Shown piece after piece: positions 47,892-51,124 of a stretch of 51,124 bases of DNA (its first letter is position 1; each line of letters starts with the position of its first letter). Under the pieces are notes generated by a model. It had not been told where the DNA came from, did no database searches, and was given only the letters and a program-made list of their open reading frames with translations. The position numbers and the translations under genes were made by a program. The stretch spans positions 1 through 51,124 of the forward strand of contig CAYYNT010000025.1 in assembly GCA_964473155.1 (NCBI GenBank), in the 5' to 3' direction. This DNA comes from JAJFUG01 sp964473155. GTDB taxonomy: Bacteria > Gemmatimonadota > Glassbacteria > GWA2-58-10.

Positions 47892-48598
47892 GCGTCAAGA
47901 CCGCGGTTCCTGACATAGTTCCCCTGATCGAGGCCCTCAAGGCAGCGGGTTCGTCGCGCAACGTGGAGGGCATGGCGCGCTACGGTATCCGGCCGGCGAA
48001 AGTGTTCGGCGTGCCGCTTTCGATCATGCGGAGCATGATACGGGAAGAGGGGCTTAAGCGGGACCATGCGCTGGCAGCGGCGCTCTGGGAGAGCGGCTGG
48101 CACGAGACCAGGATGTTAGCCGTGCTGCTGGATGAGCCGAAGAGGGTGGACGGCGCTCAGATGGAAGCCTGGGCCGCGCAGTTCGACTCGTGGGCCATCT
48201 GCGACGGGGCCTGCATACACCTGTTCCGGCGCGCGCCGCTGGCCTGGGAAAAGACTCTGGAATGGTGCGGCCGCGAGCGGGAGTATGTAAAGCGCGCCGG
48301 GTTCGCGCTGGCGGCCACGCTGGCGGTGAACGCGAAGAACGAGCCGGACAGCCGGTTTCTGCCCCTTCTTGAAGCTGTCGAGCGCGAGGCGGATGATCCG
48401 CGGAATTTCGTGAAGAAGGCGGTCAACTGGGCGCTGCGTTCCATAGGCAAGCGCAGCCTGGAGCTTAACAGCCTGGCCATAGCGTCGGCGAACAGGATAG
48501 CGGGCCAGGGCGGCTTATCCGCGCGCGGGGTGGCTAACGGCGCCCTTCGGGAATTGACCGGACGGGAAGTGCAGGAACGTCTGGGCAGCCGGCGCTGA
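47888..48598 (+). CDS. AlkD-like DNA alkylation repair protein
   Basis: 236 residues of HEAT-like helical repeats. Landmarks are KVFGVPLSIMRSM, LAAALWESGWHETRMLAVLL, FDSWAICDGAC, RREYVKRAGFALAATLA-type and NFVKKAVNWALRSIGKRS. AlkD removes alkylated bases as a DNA glycosylase without base flipping. It is translationally coupled to the acetyltransferase upstream. Confidence 0.85.
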   Translation: MSVKTAVPDIVPLIEALKAAGSSRNVEGMARYGIRPAKVFGVPLSIMRSMIREEGLKRDHALAAALWESGWHETRMLAVLLDEPKRVDGAQMEAWAAQFDSWAICDGACIHLFRRAPLAWEKTLEWCGREREYVKRAGFALAATLAVNAKNEPDSRFLPLLEAVEREADDPRNFVKKAVNWALRSIGKRSLELNSLAIASANRIAGQGGLSARGVANGALRELTGREVQERLGSRR

Positions 48599-48703
48599 GA
48601 TTCTTGAACCTGGCCTGACAACGCGGAGGTCATACCTGTCGAGCGATCCGGTTTTTGAGGCCGGATATTCATGACAGGTAAACCCGGATCAAGGAGCATG
48701 GAA

Positions 48704-49633
48704 ATGGTCGAAACAGTCGTTGCGGCGCTCAGGCGTTCAGCTCTGGCGGTGTTAAGAAACCTGTGGCTGCTTTTTTTCGAGGTGGTCAACTCACTGTGCG
48801 GGCCTCTGTTGATGGGCGGGGGCCTTCTGCTGCCCCTGGCTTTCTGGTGGCTGACCCACGGGATGCCCTCGCCGGAGAACCTGGCGCGTGACCCGCTGGG
48901 ATTCATGATCGCCAACTGGACCGTGCTGGTCTGGTCTTTTGCCGGCTGGTCAGTGGGCGCCTGCCTGTACCTGCTGATCTGGCTGTTTTACAGCGCGGCC
49001 CTGACCGGTGCAATCGGCATGGCTTGCGGAAACAGCGGCGGTTCATCGGCCGGGCCGGTGAAACTGGCCGAATTCTGGCGTGCGGGCCGTTGCGGTTTCT
49101 CCCGTGGGACCGGCATCGCCTCGGTCTCGGCCCTGATAACCATTCCGCCGCTTGTCCCTCTGCTGGCGCTGGCCGTGATGCTGATCCGGCGGCTGCCGGA
49201 CCTGATCACCGGCCCGAGGACTGAAATGATCGGGGCGGCCCTGAAGTTCGGGATACCGCTGGCCCTGCTGGCGCTGCTTTTTGGAATTCTGTCCTGGCTG
49301 GCGCTGGTCTGGTACCGCTATGCCCTGTGTTTCGCCGTGGTGCGCGGACAGACTACCGGGCAGGCGTTGCGGAGCGCGCTGAGCTTTTTCCGCGACAACT
49401 GGAAGCCCGTGATTGGTCTGGCTGTATCGGCGCTGGTTATCGGGATATTGACCAGTCTGACTTTCGCGCAGGCCGGATTCATGATCGAACGCCTCGAGGC
49501 GCTGAACGGCGGCCTGCCCATGATTGTCAGCCTGCTGCTGATGCCGGTGGGCTTTGTGTTCGGCGTCTTCATGAATATCTGGATGCATTCTGCCGTTGTG
49601 ACCCTGTTTTTAGGGCGGGAGGAAAGGACTTGA
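48704..49633 (+). CDS. Hypothetical polytopic membrane protein
   Basis: 309 residues with about six hydrophobic segments (for example LLLPLAFWWL, GIPLALLALLFGILSWLALVWYRY and GLAVSALVIGILTSLTF), resembling DUF4013/glycerophosphodiesterase-membrane-domain proteins. The stretch VRGQTTGQALRSALSFFRDNW is typical of that group. I start at 48704 because AAGGAG lies 7 bases upstream; the ATG at 48671 has no such site. The stop overlaps the TTG start of rimO by 4 bp (TTGA). Confidence 0.7.
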   Translation: MVETVVAALRRSALAVLRNLWLLFFEVVNSLCGPLLMGGGLLLPLAFWWLTHGMPSPENLARDPLGFMIANWTVLVWSFAGWSVGACLYLLIWLFYSAALTGAIGMACGNSGGSSAGPVKLAEFWRAGRCGFSRGTGIASVSALITIPPLVPLLALAVMLIRRLPDLITGPRTEMIGAALKFGIPLALLALLFGILSWLALVWYRYALCFAVVRGQTTGQALRSALSFFRDNWKPVIGLAVSALVIGILTSLTFAQAGFMIERLEALNGGLPMIVSLLLMPVGFVFGVFMNIWMHSAVVTLFLGREERT

Positions 49634-50976
49634 GTCTGAAAAAAGCGCGGGTGGGGCTGATCAGTCTGGGATGCGCCAAGAACCAGGTGGACAGCGAATG
49701 CATGAACGCGGAGCTCGAGCGCGCCGGTTTCGAGCTGACAGATGACCTGACCCTGGCCGAGGCGGTGGTGGTCAACACCTGCGGATTCATCCGTCCGGCC
49801 AAGGAGGAATCGATAGAGACGATCCTCCAGGCGGCGCGGCTGAAACAGGACGGCAATTTGAAAGTCCTGGCGGTGGTGGGCTGCCTGGCGCAGCGTTATC
49901 TGAAAGAGCTGAAACGCGAGCTGCCGGAAGTGGACATATTCCTGGGAGTGGGGGCGGAGCAGAAAGACCTCCCGTCCAGGCTGCGACGCGCCCTGGGGCT
50001 GGATCAGAAAGAAACCGCGGGCTGCGGCCCGGTTATTCAGGCGCGGCGGGTGGAGACAATCACCCGCGGATGGGCTTACCTGAAAATTTCCGAGGGCTGC
50101 GACAACCGCTGCGCCTACTGCGCCATACCCCTGATACGCGGCGGGCTGGACAGCCGTCCCCTGCGCGGGCTGGTCGAGGAGGCGCGCTGGCTGGAGGGCC
50201 TGGGCGCGCGCGAACTGAACCTGATCGCCCAGGACGTGACCGCTTGGGGGACGGAGCGCGGCGAACGGCTTGTGGCCCTTCTGGAACGCCTGCTGGATGA
50301 AACCGCCATCCCCTGGATCCGGCTTCTTTACATGCACCCGGCCCATATCGACGAGAACCTGCTCGAATTCATGGCCGCGCACCCGCGGGTGCTGCCGTAT
50401 ATCGACATGCCGGTACAGCACGCCAGCGACCATGTTCTGGCCGCCATGGGACGCGGAGTGCCCCGCGCCCGGCTGCTCGAGCTTGTGACGCGCGCCAGGG
50501 AGCTGCTGGACAGTCCGGTGCTGCGCACCACAGTGTTAGTGGGTTTCCCCGGCGAGCGCAAGCGGGACTTCGAGGAACTGCTCGACTTTGTGGCCGAGGC
50601 GCGTTTCGACCGGCTGGGCGGGTTCATCTACTCGGCGGAGGAGGACACCCGCGCGTCATCCCTGCGCGAGACAGTCAGCCGGGCGGAGAAAGAGCGCCGC
50701 CTGGAGGCCGTGCTGGGCCTTCAGCGCTCGATAAGCGCCGAGATACAACAGGAGCGCGTGGGCCAGAGCCTGGAAGTGCTGGTGGAGCAGCCGGTGCCTC
50801 CGCCGGAGCGGCCCTCGCCGGAGTACAGATGGGCCGGGCGCAGCCGGGCGCACGCGCCGGAGGTGGACGGCTGGGTGTACCTGAGCGGAGGGCGTCCTAA
50901 TCCAGGACGGATCATGCGCGCAAAAGTGATCGAAAGCGGCGATTACGACCTGTTCGCCAGGGCAGAGCGGGGCTGA
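49630..50976 (+). CDS. rimO: Ribosomal protein S12 methylthiotransferase RimO
   Basis: 448 residues. It adds a methylthio group to an Asp of ribosomal protein S12. An N-terminal MTTase domain holds GCAKNQVDSE, VNTCGFI and VGCLAQRY with the three cluster Cys. The radical SAM core has CDNRCAYCAIP, and a TRAM domain closes the protein (RVGQSLEVLVEQP). The start is the TTG at 49630 in a TTGA overlap, 3-9 bases after AGGAAAGG; the frame stays open further upstream, but no family homology exists there. Confidence 0.94.
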   Translation: MSLKKARVGLISLGCAKNQVDSECMNAELERAGFELTDDLTLAEAVVVNTCGFIRPAKEESIETILQAARLKQDGNLKVLAVVGCLAQRYLKELKRELPEVDIFLGVGAEQKDLPSRLRRALGLDQKETAGCGPVIQARRVETITRGWAYLKISEGCDNRCAYCAIPLIRGGLDSRPLRGLVEEARWLEGLGARELNLIAQDVTAWGTERGERLVALLERLLDETAIPWIRLLYMHPAHIDENLLEFMAAHPRVLPYIDMPVQHASDHVLAAMGRGVPRARLLELVTRARELLDSPVLRTTVLVGFPGERKRDFEELLDFVAEARFDRLGGFIYSAEEDTRASSLRETVSRAEKERRLEAVLGLQRSISAEIQQERVGQSLEVLVEQPVPPPERPSPEYRWAGRSRAHAPEVDGWVYLSGGRPNPGRIMRAKVIESGDYDLFARAERG

Positions 50977-50980
50977 GAAG

Positions 50981-50996
50981 TATCAATATATTGATA
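50981..50996. repeat. 16 bp perfect palindrome after rimO
   Basis: TATCAATATATTGATA is its own reverse complement. It has no loop or T run and lies 5 bases after the rimO stop. It may be an operator of a gene beyond the window. The last 128 bases hold no gene I can support. Confidence 0.4.
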
Positions 50997-51124
50997 TAGC
51001 ACCTTTATCCTTGCCGAAACGGATGAAATTGGGCAAATTCATTCAGGGCGCACCGCCAGGCGTCGACCAGTTCCGCGCAGCAAAAGACCAGAGACATCCA
51101 CCCGAAGGCTGACAGAGTGTTGAT

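Noticed and set aside
1..51124. CRISPR array or rRNA genes
   Set aside because: I saw no regularly spaced direct repeats of 24-40 bp and no rRNA-like conserved segments anywhere in the window.

Overview
The window reads as a GC-rich, diderm (LPS-bearing) bacterium assembled as a scaffold: there is a run of exactly 100 N at 20743-20842, so the two halves are joined across a gap of unknown size. Outer-membrane biogenesis genes (lpxB, an acyltransferase-lpxK fusion, lptE-like, LolA- and LolB-like), Tat-exported oxidoreductases and secreted polysaccharide-active enzymes suggest a member of the FCB superphylum or a related candidate phylum (Glassbacteria/Latescibacteria-like). That placement is an impression from gene content, not a measurement.

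Region 1 (1-6500) holds an ~110 bp MITE-like inverted repeat, a secreted GH3 beta-glucosidase, a secreted GH-like TIM-barrel protein, a 47 bp remnant of a second GH3 tail beside a strong terminator, and an exported S9 peptidase. Region 2 (6600-10700) is an accessory island next to tRNA-Arg(CCT): a truncated tyrosine integrase, an AT-rich SIR2-like gene preceded by an AbiEi-type regulator, and a second, canonical AbiEi-AbiEii pair. Both AbiEi genes are preceded by long palindromes overlapping sigma70-type promoters. Region 3 (10990-20740) has a secreted acetyl-xylan-esterase-like protein, three paralogous secreted jelly-roll-like proteins interrupted by an AT-rich DUF3800 gene, and two Tat-exported aldo/keto reductase-ferredoxin proteins flanking a TerC/Alx transporter.

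Region 4 (20844-27800, minus strand) is a biosynthetic block: a Gfo/Idh/MocA dehydrogenase, a 46-residue membrane microprotein, lpxB, a DUF374-LpxK fusion, nadB and an M28/glutaminyl-cyclase-like lipoprotein. Divergent promoters at 27858-27995 separate it from region 5 (28039-32959): a TPR protein, LolB-like and LptE-like lipoproteins, an HNH nuclease and pgeF.

Region 6 (33000-34220) contains four consecutive single-helix membrane microproteins of 35-45 residues. Each has its own ribosome binding site, three are followed by a hairpin, and all four carry Tyr-Phe in the membrane helix. It is followed by nikR and a stand-alone ahbC. Region 7 (36560-50980) is mostly housekeeping: a BatA-like protein, mfd, a double-HTH protein behind a sigma54-like promoter, two small proteins, ftsK, lolA, a GNAT acetyltransferase, an AlkD-like repair protein, a membrane protein and rimO. 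A near-identical operator-like sequence lies upstream of both the double-HTH gene and ftsK.

The strongest candidates for something undescribed are the microprotein array (33128-34216) and the AbiEi-SIR2 two-gene unit (7467-9144).
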